A stretch of 32,756 nt of DNA from Alphaproteobacteria bacterium (GTDB lineage: Bacteria > Pseudomonadota > Alphaproteobacteria > Micropepsales > Micropepsaceae): contig JAFAVP010000209.1 of assembly GCA_019242395.1 (NCBI GenBank), positions 1 through 32,756 of the forward strand. Direction: 5' to 3'. A model generated the notes under the pieces. The model was not told the DNA's origin and searched no databases. It was given only the letters and a program-made list of their open reading frames with translations. The translations under genes and the position numbers were made by a program. Position 1 is the stretch's first letter; every line of letters begins with the position of its first letter. Positions 26,255-32,756 of this stretch are shown in pieces.

Positions 26255-27118
26255 ATGACATCGGGAACAGTTTACACGGCAGGCTGGAGCCTCGACGACA
26301 TTCCCTGGGATCGGTTTGACCGTTCCAAGGCGAGTCCCGGCATGATAGCGGCCGTGAAGGCAGCGGCGCTCGTGGAATTCAACGCTCCGGCCTATGTTAG
26401 CTATCTCGCGCGCGTGTTCGAGGGTGCGGAAAGGTCCCTCGCAGACTTCAAACGATGGGGAGATGAAGAAGCCCAGCACGGGCTCGCACTAGGCCGCTGG
26501 GCCGAGATGGCCGATCCGGCCTGGAGCTTCGAACAAGCCTTTGCCCGGTTTCAAACCGGATACAAGCCGCCGCATTTTACAAGCGAAGAGACTGTTTCGG
26601 TCCGGGGAAGCCGACGCGGGGAGATGATCGCCCGCTGTGTCGTGGAATCCGGCACATCCTCCTATTATAGCGCAATCCGGGAGGCAGCGGACGAACCCGT
26701 GCTGAAGGAGATTGCTGGCCGGATTGCCGCCGATGAATTCCGGCACTACAGGCTCTTCTTCGATACTCTTCATGCACAGGATGAACCAGAACTGCCATTC
26801 TGGCGCCGGTTGCTGGTCGCTCTGGGCCGGATCAATGAATCCGACGATGATGAACTCGCCTACGCCTACTATTGTGCGACTGTCGGGCCAGACGAAGAAG
26901 CCGCGAATCCCTATCGACGATCAGAATATGCAAGGCAGTCCTTTGCCTGCAGCGGCAGAATTTACCGCAGGCACCATATTCGCAAGCTGGTTCAGATGGT
27001 GGCGAAGGCTGTCGGTGCCGATCCACAGGGGCGAATAACCTCGTGGGCCGCCGCCTTTATGTGGCGCCTCTTCCAGTTTCGTGCAGGCAGCACTTTAGCA
27101 TCCGCCCCAAACGGCTAA
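26255..27118 (+). CDS. Ferritin-like di-iron protein
   Basis: A 287-residue soluble helical protein with a complete set of di-iron carboxylate ligands in the order E, ExxH, E, ExxH: Glu41, Glu72 with His75 in DEEAQHG, Glu131 in VVESGTSSYYSAI and Glu161 with His164 in ADEFRHYRLFF. This is the ligand pattern of the ferritin-like superfamily, which includes acyl-ACP desaturases and rubrerythrin-type proteins. The spacing (30 residues between each E and ExxH) is close to that of acyl-ACP desaturase-like proteins, but the rest does not identify a reaction. The start ATG lacks a strong ribosome site; an upstream frame to 26186 is open. It is divergent from the TolB-like pair and converges with the UrcA gene, overlapping it by four bases. 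Confidence 0.82.
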   Translation: MTSGTVYTAGWSLDDIPWDRFDRSKASPGMIAAVKAAALVEFNAPAYVSYLARVFEGAERSLADFKRWGDEEAQHGLALGRWAEMADPAWSFEQAFARFQTGYKPPHFTSEETVSVRGSRRGEMIARCVVESGTSSYYSAIREAADEPVLKEIAGRIAADEFRHYRLFFDTLHAQDEPELPFWRRLLVALGRINESDDDELAYAYYCATVGPDEEAANPYRRSEYARQSFACSGRIYRRHHIRKLVQMVAKAVGADPQGRITSWAAAFMWRLFQFRAGSTLASAPNG

Positions 27119-27564
27119 TACCGATACCAATAGTCCGTCTGGGCGGCACTGATGGCCTCATCGGCGCGCACAAGCCCGTTCGACACGGCGTCGCGATAAC
27201 AGGGTTCTGAGGTGGTCAGCCGGTAAAATGGATAGGCATCACTCAGATCGTGGCACACGTGGCGCGCCCCTGCACGAACCCGATGCCGCAGCTCCGCTGC
27301 ACCTTGCCACGTCGCGAGGTCCAGGTCTTCGTAATGCACGATTTTCGACAATGATACTTTCTCCGGCGGAAGATCGATCGTACGCGGACCGCTCCCCCAT
27401 TCTTCACGAAAGGCACGCGGCGGCGGTGCCGTCACAATGACTTCCTCATCCGAGGGGCCAAGGCCGTACCCACCGTATCCGCCGTCCTGAGCCATAGCAG
27501 CCGGGGCCAGCGGCAGAGCGGCAGCAGCCAGCGCGAGCAGCGGACACAATGATTTCAGCAACAT
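27115..27564 (-). CDS. UrcA family protein
   Basis: A 149-residue exported protein with a signal peptide ending near AMA/QDGG (residue 25). The middle carries the UrcA-type pattern SLSKIVHYEDLDLATWQGAAELRHRVRAGARHVCHDL, that is, V.Y.DLDL...GAA.L..R...A...VC. Another Cys in SEPCYRDAV is probably its disulfide partner. The function of UrcA proteins is unknown; they are small periplasmic proteins common in Alphaproteobacteria and related groups. A GGAG site eight bases before the ATG supports the start. Its 3' end overlaps the end of the ferritin-like gene by four bases. Confidence 0.85.
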   Translation of the reverse strand: MLLKSLCPLLALAAAALPLAPAAMAQDGGYGGYGLGPSDEEVIVTAPPPRAFREEWGSGPRTIDLPPEKVSLSKIVHYEDLDLATWQGAAELRHRVRAGARHVCHDLSDAYPFYRLTTSEPCYRDAVSNGLVRADEAISAAQTDYWYRY

Positions 27565-27617
27565 GAGCAGGTCTCCTTAAGCGCACCCGCCGCAAGGGCA
27601 CACCCGCTCGCGACGTG

Positions 27618-27637
27618 CCTGATCGAAAACGATCAGG
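27618..27637 (-). terminator. Hairpin downstream of sdhB
   Basis: CCTGATCG and CGATCAGG form a perfect eight-base stem with a four-base loop, 16 bases after the sdhB stop and 53 bases before the UrcA start. No T-run follows on the minus strand, so it may be a processing or protein-binding hairpin instead of a simple intrinsic terminator. Confidence 0.45.
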
Positions 27638-27653
27638 AGCAAACCCTGTTCCG

Positions 27654-28448
27654 TCAGATGCTTCGTTTAACCAGCATTTGTTTAATTTTCCCAATAGCCC
27701 GCGCCGGGTTCAGACCTTTCGGGCAAGTTTCCGCGCAGTTCATGATGGTGTGGCAGCGGTAAAGCCGGAACGGGTCCTGGAGATCGTCCAGCCTTTCGCC
27801 GGTGCATTCGTCTCGGCTGTCGGCGATCCAGCGGAACGATTGCAGCAGCGCCGCCGGCCCCAGATAGCGCTCCGAATTCCACCAGTAGCTTGGGCACGAG
27901 GTCGAGCAGCAGGCACAGAGGATGCACTCGTAAAGTCCGTTCAGCTTGTCGCGATCTTCCGGCGTTTGCCGCCATTCCTTTTCCGGCTCCGCTGTTTTCG
28001 TGCGGAGGTAGGGTCCGATGGACGAATACTGGGCATAGAAGTTTGTCATGTCCGGTACGAGATCTTTCACCACCGGCATATGCGGCAGCGGATACACATG
28101 CACCGAGCCGGAAATGTCTGAGATCGCTTTGGTGCAGGCCAGCGTGTTCCCGCCACCGATGTTCATCGCGCAGGAGCCGCACACGCCTTCGCGGCACGAG
28201 CGCCGGAAGGTGAGCGTCGGATCGATCTCGTTTTTGATTTTGATGAGGGCATCGAGAACCATCGGCCCGCAGGTGCTGAGGTCCACGCCATAATTGTCTA
28301 TGCGAGGGTTTTCGCCGCTCTGTGGATCGTACCGGTAGATGCGGAAATCCTTCATCCGCCGCATGCGCTTGCCGTTTTCCATGCGCGGCCGCGGCCATAC
28401 CTTGCCCTTTCGGGGTCTGCTGTTTTTCGGGAGCGTTAGCTGGACCAT
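27654..28448 (-). CDS. sdhB: Succinate dehydrogenase iron-sulfur subunit
   Basis: A 264-residue subunit of respiratory complex II that carries electrons from the flavin of SdhA to quinone. The 2Fe-2S ligands are C85, C90, C93 and C105. The 4Fe-4S set is C175, C178, C181 and C242; the 3Fe-4S set is C185, C232 and C238, by alignment to the E. coli arrangement. A ribosome site AGGA lies six bases before the ATG. Unusually, it is not next to sdhC, sdhD or sdhA: the upstream gene is a heparinase-like gene 85 bases away, and sdhC lies on the other strand about 4 kb further on. Confidence 0.97.
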   Translation of the reverse strand: MVQLTLPKNSRPRKGKVWPRPRMENGKRMRRMKDFRIYRYDPQSGENPRIDNYGVDLSTCGPMVLDALIKIKNEIDPTLTFRRSCREGVCGSCAMNIGGGNTLACTKAISDISGSVHVYPLPHMPVVKDLVPDMTNFYAQYSSIGPYLRTKTAEPEKEWRQTPEDRDKLNGLYECILCACCSTSCPSYWWNSERYLGPAALLQSFRWIADSRDECTGERLDDLQDPFRLYRCHTIMNCAETCPKGLNPARAIGKIKQMLVKRSI

Positions 28449-28533
28449 GGAATTCCTTTTTGTCCTGCCCCGTGGATAGCAAGCCTGCCCTGTTTCGCCA
28501 ACTACTTGTTCCGTGAGTGCCCTTCAGTGAGGA

Positions 28534-30234
28534 TCACGAATTGCCAAAGCGTTCGAAAAACCAGCTAATGTCCACCGGCTCGTTGCGTACGGTTCCGCTG
28601 AGCACCAGCTGTTCTGCGCGGCGCGCGCTTTCATTCGCGACATAGATGCTCTTTTCCAATGAGAGCTGTGCCCCAGTTGCCTGGAAGCGCCAGCCTTCTC
28701 CCGAAGGCAGTTTCAGGATGGCGCCGCCACCCTGGCTGGCCGACACGCGAATGTCGGGATGAACGTGAAATCGCGCAGCAAACGAAACCGGTTGGGGCCG
28801 GCGCTCCTGACCCGGCGTGAGCCGATCCGTTCCGGATAGCATGGTGCCGGCCGGCGACAGGGTAATTCGCCGCTGATGAATGACACCATATGCCGGAACA
28901 TAGCCATCGTGCATCGCGTCCACGATTCCACCGCCTGCGGTCTCGTGGCGTATGGTTTCCACGCGCGTCGGGCCGCCCAGTAGCCGAGGCCCAAGCAGAC
29001 GCGAAGGGATGCCGCTCAAGATATAGCCCACGGATCGATCACCCAACACAATAGTCGAGTGGGCCGCCGTGGCCCGCAAAGCATTTTGCCAGCGGGTGTG
29101 ATCGTCTGAAGTGCCGCAGTTGACCACAACACGCTGGTGTCCCGCGCTGAATTCGAACCCGAGGCAGCCGGAATGGGCAGTGTTGGCGTAAACACCTGGA
29201 GGGGGTGCGCCGCAGTCCATCACCACGAGCGTGCGGCCTGCCGCGAGCCGGTGGTAGGCCGAATGTGGCGCAAACGCGAAGGGTTGCCCGCGAACGTCGT
29301 CGCGCGCCAACAGGCTTGCGAGCGCCTTGGCGTCGCTTTCGCGGCCGCCGTTGAACATGGCCAGCGCACCGTCCCCTAGGCGGAAAAAGCGCAGCATCGG
29401 CGCCATCCGGTCTCGAGCATTCCGTAGCCCGGGCGGAATATCCTGCTCGGTGCGCGCCAGAACGTCAGTCACGCAGACGACGATCTGATAAGCACAGAGT
29501 AGTGCGAGTGGGGAACGGCTGATGTGTCCTCCGTCTGGAAGTATTTGCATCGAGAGTTCCGATTCCAGCCGGGAGAGGCCCGCGGCAAGTCTGCGCGAGC
29601 CCCCGTCGATGCAAAGGCCAGACAGGGCAAGTGCCGCCGCGGCTTGAAGGCGCGGCACCCCTTCTGGTGCCTCATTGCAAACGCGAGCCAGCATGCGAGT
29701 TTGCTCGCGCAAGGAGACAAGCAAGCGCGAGCGCCACATCAGGTCCGAGCGAGCCAGAACGAACCTGCCGTGCGAAAACAGGTTAAGCAGGCGGCGGGCA
29801 AGCACGCCGGCCCGCCAAGCCGGCTCGGAGTACCGGCCATAGCGGTGAAGCCATTGCCCGATAAGATCGCAGGCCAAAGTCCGCGCCGGCTCTCCGCCAG
29901 CTTCGGCAAGAGAAGCAAGCCATCCGAAGCCGTGCAGTGTTTCCGCCCAGGCATTCGATGGCGGAGCCTTGTCGAAGATGGAACCACCGTCCGCTTTGAC
30001 GCTTTCGCCGGCAAAGCTGAATTTGCCGTTCAACAAAGCGTTAGCTTCCTCGAGGCTGCGCGGTGAAAAGTCCACCGGCTGTATTCGAATGCGCTCCGGC
30101 ACCCGGCCGTGCAGCTGAAGCCGGTAGATGGAGCTCCGCCGCCACGCGACTCGGAGGGGCCGGCTGCTGGCGCGCCACAGGGCCGAAGCACATTCGAGGC
30201 AAAGTGATAAATACGAATTGCTCGTCTGCGGCAT
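28534..30234 (-). CDS. Heparinase II/III-like protein
   Basis: A 566-residue protein of the heparinase II/III family. The N-terminal two-thirds is an alpha-helical barrel with the characteristic W..RR..NL.S and LPDGGHISRSP (about 230-245) segments. From about residue 310 comes a beta-rich half with GDGALAMFNGG, HSAYHRLAAGRTLVVMDCG, HAGCLGFEFSAG-like repeats and HSTIVLGDRSVG. Such proteins cleave or bind uronic-acid polysaccharides, but in Alphaproteobacteria they also occur without evidence of heparin use. There is no obvious signal peptide. It starts six bases after the rpe stop and is the third gene of a minus-strand operon. Substrate unknown. Confidence 0.9.
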   Translation of the reverse strand: MPQTSNSYLSLCLECASALWRASSRPLRVAWRRSSIYRLQLHGRVPERIRIQPVDFSPRSLEEANALLNGKFSFAGESVKADGGSIFDKAPPSNAWAETLHGFGWLASLAEAGGEPARTLACDLIGQWLHRYGRYSEPAWRAGVLARRLLNLFSHGRFVLARSDLMWRSRLLVSLREQTRMLARVCNEAPEGVPRLQAAAALALSGLCIDGGSRRLAAGLSRLESELSMQILPDGGHISRSPLALLCAYQIVVCVTDVLARTEQDIPPGLRNARDRMAPMLRFFRLGDGALAMFNGGRESDAKALASLLARDDVRGQPFAFAPHSAYHRLAAGRTLVVMDCGAPPPGVYANTAHSGCLGFEFSAGHQRVVVNCGTSDDHTRWQNALRATAAHSTIVLGDRSVGYILSGIPSRLLGPRLLGGPTRVETIRHETAGGGIVDAMHDGYVPAYGVIHQRRITLSPAGTMLSGTDRLTPGQERRPQPVSFAARFHVHPDIRVSASQGGGAILKLPSGEGWRFQATGAQLSLEKSIYVANESARRAEQLVLSGTVRNEPVDISWFFERFGNS

Positions 30235-30240
30235 TGCCCG

Positions 30241-30894
30241 TCAGCCGCGCAAGGCAGCAATATTGGACGGGTAAGCCGATGCACCGCCGCGAAACACTGA
30301 GGTTCCAGCGACGAGGATGGTCGCTCCGGAATCCACGGCGCGCCTAGCTGTCTCTGGTGTAATCCCACCGTCGACCTCCAAGTCGATCACGCGGCCCGCC
30401 CGCGCGATACGTTCTGCGGCGGCCTCAATTTTCCGCAGCTGCCTTTCGATGAAGACCTGGCCCCCGAACCCTGGGTTGACCGTCATGATGAGCACGAGAT
30501 CGACCAGGTCGAGCAGGTTATCGATGGCGTCGATAGGCGTGCCGGGATTGAGCACCACGCCCGGACGTTTGCCGCAGGCGCGGATGTGCTGCAGCGTACG
30601 ATGTACATGGGGCCCGGCTTCCGGATGAACTGTGACCCCATCGGCGCCCGCGTCGCAGAACGCCTCGATATACGGATCGGCGGGGGAGACCATCAAGTGC
30701 ACGTCGAGTGGCTTCTTGGCGTGTGGGCGGATCGCCTTCACCACCATAGGGCCGATGGTGATGTTGGGGACGAAATGACCATCCATCACGTCGACATGAA
30801 TAAGGTCGGCGCCCGCGCGCTCAACCGCTTCCACCTCTTCGGCAAGGCGTGAGAAGTCGGCAGAGAGGATCGAAGGCGCAATGCGAACAGCCAT
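30241..30894 (-). CDS. rpe: Ribulose-phosphate 3-epimerase
   Basis: A 217-residue TIM-barrel enzyme that interconverts ribulose 5-phosphate and xylulose 5-phosphate. The metal-binding and catalytic residues are in place: His33 and Asp35 in HVDVMDGHFVPN, His66 in DVHLMV and Asp175 in EVDGGI, with the phosphate-binding MTVNPGFGGQ loop (137-146). It lies seven bases downstream of the membrane-protein gene and six bases upstream of the heparinase-like gene, so the three form one operon. Confidence 0.97.
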   Translation of the reverse strand: MAVRIAPSILSADFSRLAEEVEAVERAGADLIHVDVMDGHFVPNITIGPMVVKAIRPHAKKPLDVHLMVSPADPYIEAFCDAGADGVTVHPEAGPHVHRTLQHIRACGKRPGVVLNPGTPIDAIDNLLDLVDLVLIMTVNPGFGGQVFIERQLRKIEAAAERIARAGRVIDLEVDGGITPETARRAVDSGATILVAGTSVFRGGASAYPSNIAALRG

Positions 30895-30901
30895 GCGCCG
30901 A

Positions 30902-32338
30902 TTAAGGCCGGATTCTCAACGGAGCCGCAAGGCGCAGGCTTGGCCTGTCCACGGCCAAAAGGGCCAGAACATAGGCTGGCACCCAGATGAGCCGCGACTG
31001 ATAGCGGGCATGCGGATTTGAAAAGACGCCGCAAATGGTCGCATTACCGATCAAAGCCAGGAGTACAAAGCCGAGCAGCACGGCGGCGCGCCGGTCATCC
31101 TTCCACCAGCTCCCGGCAATGCCTGCCAGCAGCAGAGCTATAACCGCGAACCCGGTTGGCACGTGAACGAGATTGATCAGGCCGAAGTGCAATGTCCCCT
31201 TCTGCTGCCGCGCAACGCTGTATTCATGTAGTTGATGTGGGATGAAGGCATGGAAATCCCGGTACAAAATCCACTGCTGCGGCTCGATTTGATCACCCGT
31301 GTAGAAGAGCGTGAACTGCTGCAGCGCATCGCGCGCCGCCAGCTGGGCATTCCAGAGTGGATACCGGCTCAAAGCGTCATGGACGATCCGCTCAGATTCC
31401 TTCTCAGTTCCGATAAAGCGGTGGAGCTTCACGAAAGGGGTCCCTGGCCCCCATAGCCACTTGTCGGCGCGGTGCGGCAAAACCTTCCGATAGCGGCACA
31501 GCATGTAGTTCGAGGTTGGGCAGGTGTCGTCCAGGAGCTTCTGAACGACTCCATCCTGCAACATGCGGGCGACCATGAACACGGGACCCGCGCGGCTGAC
31601 GAAAACGTGGCGGGTGTAATGGTAATTCGCGGCTAAGGTCATGCTGAAGCCGAGGGTGACGGACAGTGCCGGGAGCAGCGGATTGACGGGAGGCCATGGC
31701 CGCCGCGCGATGCTGTTGACCAGCCAATACACGAGAAGAATGGCCACAAGACCCGCTGCCAGTCCAAGGTGGGACGGATGCACCGCGGCGGCCAATCCTC
31801 CCAGCCAGAGAAGCACGGCGCAACGCCACCAGCCGAGCCGGTTCGCGTGGAACCCGAGCAGATACAAGGTCAGGACAACAAGTGGTGTGAAAATGTCCGG
31901 CTCGATCTGACCTGCGTACCACGGTAATGCGGTAAAGATGGTCAGCCCCAGTCCGATCAATAGTATCCATGGTAACGTGAGGCTGGGCACGAGAACGCGC
32001 GCGGTTTGCACGATTACAAAGGTTGCCATGACGGTTTGAACAAGTGCGACGACCCACAGGCTGAGGCCGCCCCCCCCCAGCAACAGGAAAAGGGAAAACA
32101 CTGGCGAGCGCTCGGGGACGAATTTGTCACCGAAACTTTGCAGCATGTAGGCGCCGGTATCGTAGAAGATCAGTGGAAAGCCGTTCCACAGCGCCGCTAA
32201 CAACAACAGCGGACAGAGCCCGAGAAGAGCGAGGCATTCCCCTAACGGTCGCGCCAGCGGCAGGTCGAAGGGACGTGCGAACCGGCGCACGCTTCCGTGG
32301 CGCTCAACAACGACGGCCGCGGTCCTCGCTTCGCTCAT
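30902..32338 (-). CDS. Polytopic membrane protein, unknown function
   Basis: A 478-residue integral membrane protein with about ten hydrophobic segments and a soluble loop roughly between residues 260 and 380 that is rich in Trp, His and charged residues. The early part LWNGFPLIFYDTGAYML and YAGQIEPDIFTPLVVLTLYLL recalls polyprenyl-linked glycosyltransferases of the GT39 type, with an acidic residue after the first segment, but no firm family match is made. The start at 32338 (MSEARTAAV) has GGAAC seven bases upstream; the open frame reaches 32524, but that part overlaps the sdhC control region and looks non-coding. It is the first gene of the operon with rpe and the heparinase-like gene. Confidence 0.82.
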   Translation of the reverse strand: MSEARTAAVVVERHGSVRRFARPFDLPLARPLGECLALLGLCPLLLLAALWNGFPLIFYDTGAYMLQSFGDKFVPERSPVFSLFLLLGGGGLSLWVVALVQTVMATFVIVQTARVLVPSLTLPWILLIGLGLTIFTALPWYAGQIEPDIFTPLVVLTLYLLGFHANRLGWWRCAVLLWLGGLAAAVHPSHLGLAAGLVAILLVYWLVNSIARRPWPPVNPLLPALSVTLGFSMTLAANYHYTRHVFVSRAGPVFMVARMLQDGVVQKLLDDTCPTSNYMLCRYRKVLPHRADKWLWGPGTPFVKLHRFIGTEKESERIVHDALSRYPLWNAQLAARDALQQFTLFYTGDQIEPQQWILYRDFHAFIPHQLHEYSVARQQKGTLHFGLINLVHVPTGFAVIALLLAGIAGSWWKDDRRAAVLLGFVLLALIGNATICGVFSNPHARYQSRLIWVPAYVLALLAVDRPSLRLAAPLRIRP

Positions 32339-32506
32339 ATACTGTTCCACATCCCCGTTGACTTCTATGAATGCTCCTCCGGAAAGCGCAAGCGACGCAG
32401 AGAGTCCGCGCGGCGGCCCAGCTAGCGAGTCCGGCAATTCGCCGCAGGTTGACTGGCAATTCCCTGCCCCTAAAATTACAGAGCTTCGAACAACCGGTCC
32501 TTGCCG

Positions 32507-32756
32507 ATGGCGGACAATCCACAATCGCCTCCTTTACGGTCGCGCCCGCTTTCGCCCTTTGTCACGATCTACAAATGGCCGATCACCATGGCCACTTCGA
32601 TTGCCCACCGGGTGACAGGGGTGGCGATCTCGCTGGGCATGGTGCTGATTGCATGGGGGCTGATTGCGCTTGCCAGCGGGCCGGAACTTTATCAGCCATT
32701 CACGGCCGCGATCTCGAATATCGTTGGCCAGGTGGTGCTGTTCGGGTTTCTAACGG
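32507..32756 (+). CDS. sdhC: Succinate dehydrogenase cytochrome b556 subunit, 5' part
   Basis: The first 83 codons of an sdhC gene cut by the window edge; a full protein has about 130 residues. RPLSPFVTIYKWPITMATSIAHRVTG at residues 13-38 is the family signature, in which Ser31 and Arg35 belong to the quinone-site region, and a membrane helix follows at about 39-57. SdhC anchors complex II in the membrane and helps bind haem b and quinone. sdhD and sdhA presumably follow beyond the window. It is divergent from the membrane-protein gene with a 168-base spacer. The ribosome site is weak. Confidence 0.93.
   Translation, partial: MADNPQSPPLRSRPLSPFVTIYKWPITMATSIAHRVTGVAISLGMVLIAWGLIALASGPELYQPFTAAISNIVGQVVLFGFLT

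Noticed and set aside
27682-28482. 266-residue frame on the sdhB strand in another reading frame
   Set aside because: sdhB with all Fe-S cysteines explains this stretch; the alternative product is Arg/Pro/Gly-rich without family features.
32358-32615. 85-residue plus-strand frame just before and into sdhC
   Set aside because: It overlaps sdhC in another frame and is Pro/Ser/Arg-rich; sdhC is certain from its signature motif.

Overview
The window is GC-rich chromosomal DNA of an alphaproteobacterium. The main reasons are a divK-pleD pair, an F1 ATP synthase operon (atpHAG..DC) without the Fo genes, a DUF3572 gene beside divK, a DinB with an N-terminal zinc-ribbon extension, and a UrcA-family protein. 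The genus cannot be fixed from sequence reading alone. No rRNA, tRNA, CRISPR array or phage genes were seen.

Region 1 (1 to about 4000) is a mobile accessory island. At its right edge is an IS1595-family transposase with a promoter built into the element end. Inward lie a GIY-YIG nuclease-like gene, two very small Lys/Ala/Pro-rich basic proteins and two longer plus-strand genes, each with an Rx4H motif in a helical context like that of HEPN proteins. A 24-base end-like repeat occurs twice in the same orientation (1121-1144 and 3973-3996), so the island may be two related elements or one rearranged one. The left end was not found.

Region 2 (4016-7265) holds a small lipoprotein, an Aas-like acyl-CoA/acyl-ACP synthetase and an alpha-methylacyl-CoA racemase-type CoA transferase; the last two converge with no gap. 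Region 3 (7307-11692) has divK-pleD on the minus strand and, divergently, a DUF3572 - ROK sugar kinase - DNA polymerase IV operon whose stops and starts overlap. Region 4 (11877-15950) has the agmatine-to-putrescine genes (agmatine deiminase, N-carbamoylputrescine amidase) divergent from RidA - FemAB/GNAT-like (DUF482) - HIT protein.

Region 5 (16026-22477) has a secreted Cys-containing protein and the ATP synthase operon atpH-atpA-atpG-[SIMPL protein]-atpD-atpC. The membrane-anchored SIMPL (DUF541) gene inside the operon is the oddest feature of the core genome here.

Region 6 (22517-27564) has a tandem pair of membrane-anchored TolB-like/TPR paralogues, a ferritin-like di-iron protein and a UrcA-family protein. 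Region 7 (27654-32756) has sdhB, a minus-strand operon of a polytopic membrane protein, rpe and a heparinase II/III-like protein, and the start of sdhC on the opposite strand at the window edge. sdhB is therefore separated from sdhC by about 4 kb and lies in the opposite orientation. No stretch longer than 300 bases lacks a gene.
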